Origin: Microbacterium sp. | Lineage (GTDB): Bacteria > Actinomycetota > Actinomycetes > Actinomycetales > Microbacteriaceae | Reading direction: 5' to 3' | Assembly: GCA_003524435.1 (NCBI GenBank) | Contig: DQHP01000095.1 | Span: forward strand, 1 to 5,522 | DNA length: 5,522 nt | Shown here: positions 5,419 through 5,522 of the stretch, piece by piece | How the letters are laid out: the number at the start of each line of letters is the position of its first letter | Position numbering within the stretch: position 1 is the stretch's first letter | Notes under the pieces: generated by a model | Told to the model about the DNA's origin: nothing | Databases searched by the model: none | Seen by the model: only the letters and a program-made list of their open reading frames with translations | Program-made: the position numbers and the translations under genes

Positions 5419-5522
5419 CCGCTCTGCTCACTGATACGCCGACCTCGGCGCCCGCACGCCCGGCGCAGGCACGTCGCAAGCCGAAGATGCGCGCCGATCG
5501 GCGGGCCGTGACGATCAGCGCC
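5415..5522 (+). CDS. Probable second ABC sugar permease, MalG type (first 36 residues; runs off right edge)
   Basis: The frame opens with an ATG overlapping the TGA of the preceding permease gene (ATGA at 5415-5418), has a good ribosome site, and stays open to the window end. The visible 36 residues are hydrophilic, rich in Ala, Pro and Arg (RRKPKMRADRR at 20-30), with VTISA possibly leading into a first membrane segment. A charged cytoplasmic tail of this kind before the first helix is common in actinobacterial MalG-like permeases, and a MalG partner is expected right after a MalF-type gene. No diagnostic motif is in the window, so the product is inferred mainly from context. Confidence 0.7.
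   Translation, partial: MTALLTDTPTSAPARPAQARRKPKMRADRRAVTISA

Overview
The window suggests a high-G+C actinobacterium, most likely of the Microbacteriaceae (Microbacterium-like). The coding sequence is GC-rich, and the frequent GGATGC/GCATCC hexamer is one I associate with that family. Both points are inference from composition and could not be checked against a database.

Layout. Two convergent-free, divergently transcribed blocks flank a 280-bp regulatory gap (4218-4497). Leftward from the gap runs a very large gene (156-4217). It encodes a 1353-residue secreted protein with a signal peptide, an N-terminal right-handed parallel beta-helix of the kind found in polysaccharide-active enzymes (GH141-like architecture is my best guess), and a tail of alternating Ig-like and jelly-roll modules. 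Its stop overlaps by 10 bp the start of a second leftward gene (165 to the left edge), an SGNH/GDSL hydrolase resembling carbohydrate acetylesterases. Only its first 55 codons are present. Rightward from the gap runs a MalF/UgpA-type sugar ABC permease (4498-5418), whose stop overlaps (ATGA) the start of the next gene, probably the second permease (5415 to the right edge).

How they work together (inference). This looks like a glycan-use locus. The secreted beta-helix protein would act on an extracellular, possibly plant cell-wall, polysaccharide. The SGNH hydrolase would remove acyl groups, and since no export signal is seen at its start it probably does so in the cytoplasm after uptake. The CUT1-type transporter would import the oligosaccharides. 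No substrate-binding protein, ATPase or regulator gene lies in the window.

Non-coding signals. The gap holds an AT-rich core (about 40% G+C over 4311-4400 by hand count). It contains two well-spaced candidate promoters for the leftward operon, a 14-bp inverted repeat (TCAACTTGAGTTGA, 4395-4408) that could be an operator, and further small inverted repeats. The most unexpected feature is a perfect 17-bp inverted repeat with a 5-nt loop inside the SGNH hydrolase coding sequence (19-57), lying exactly over its second catalytic block.
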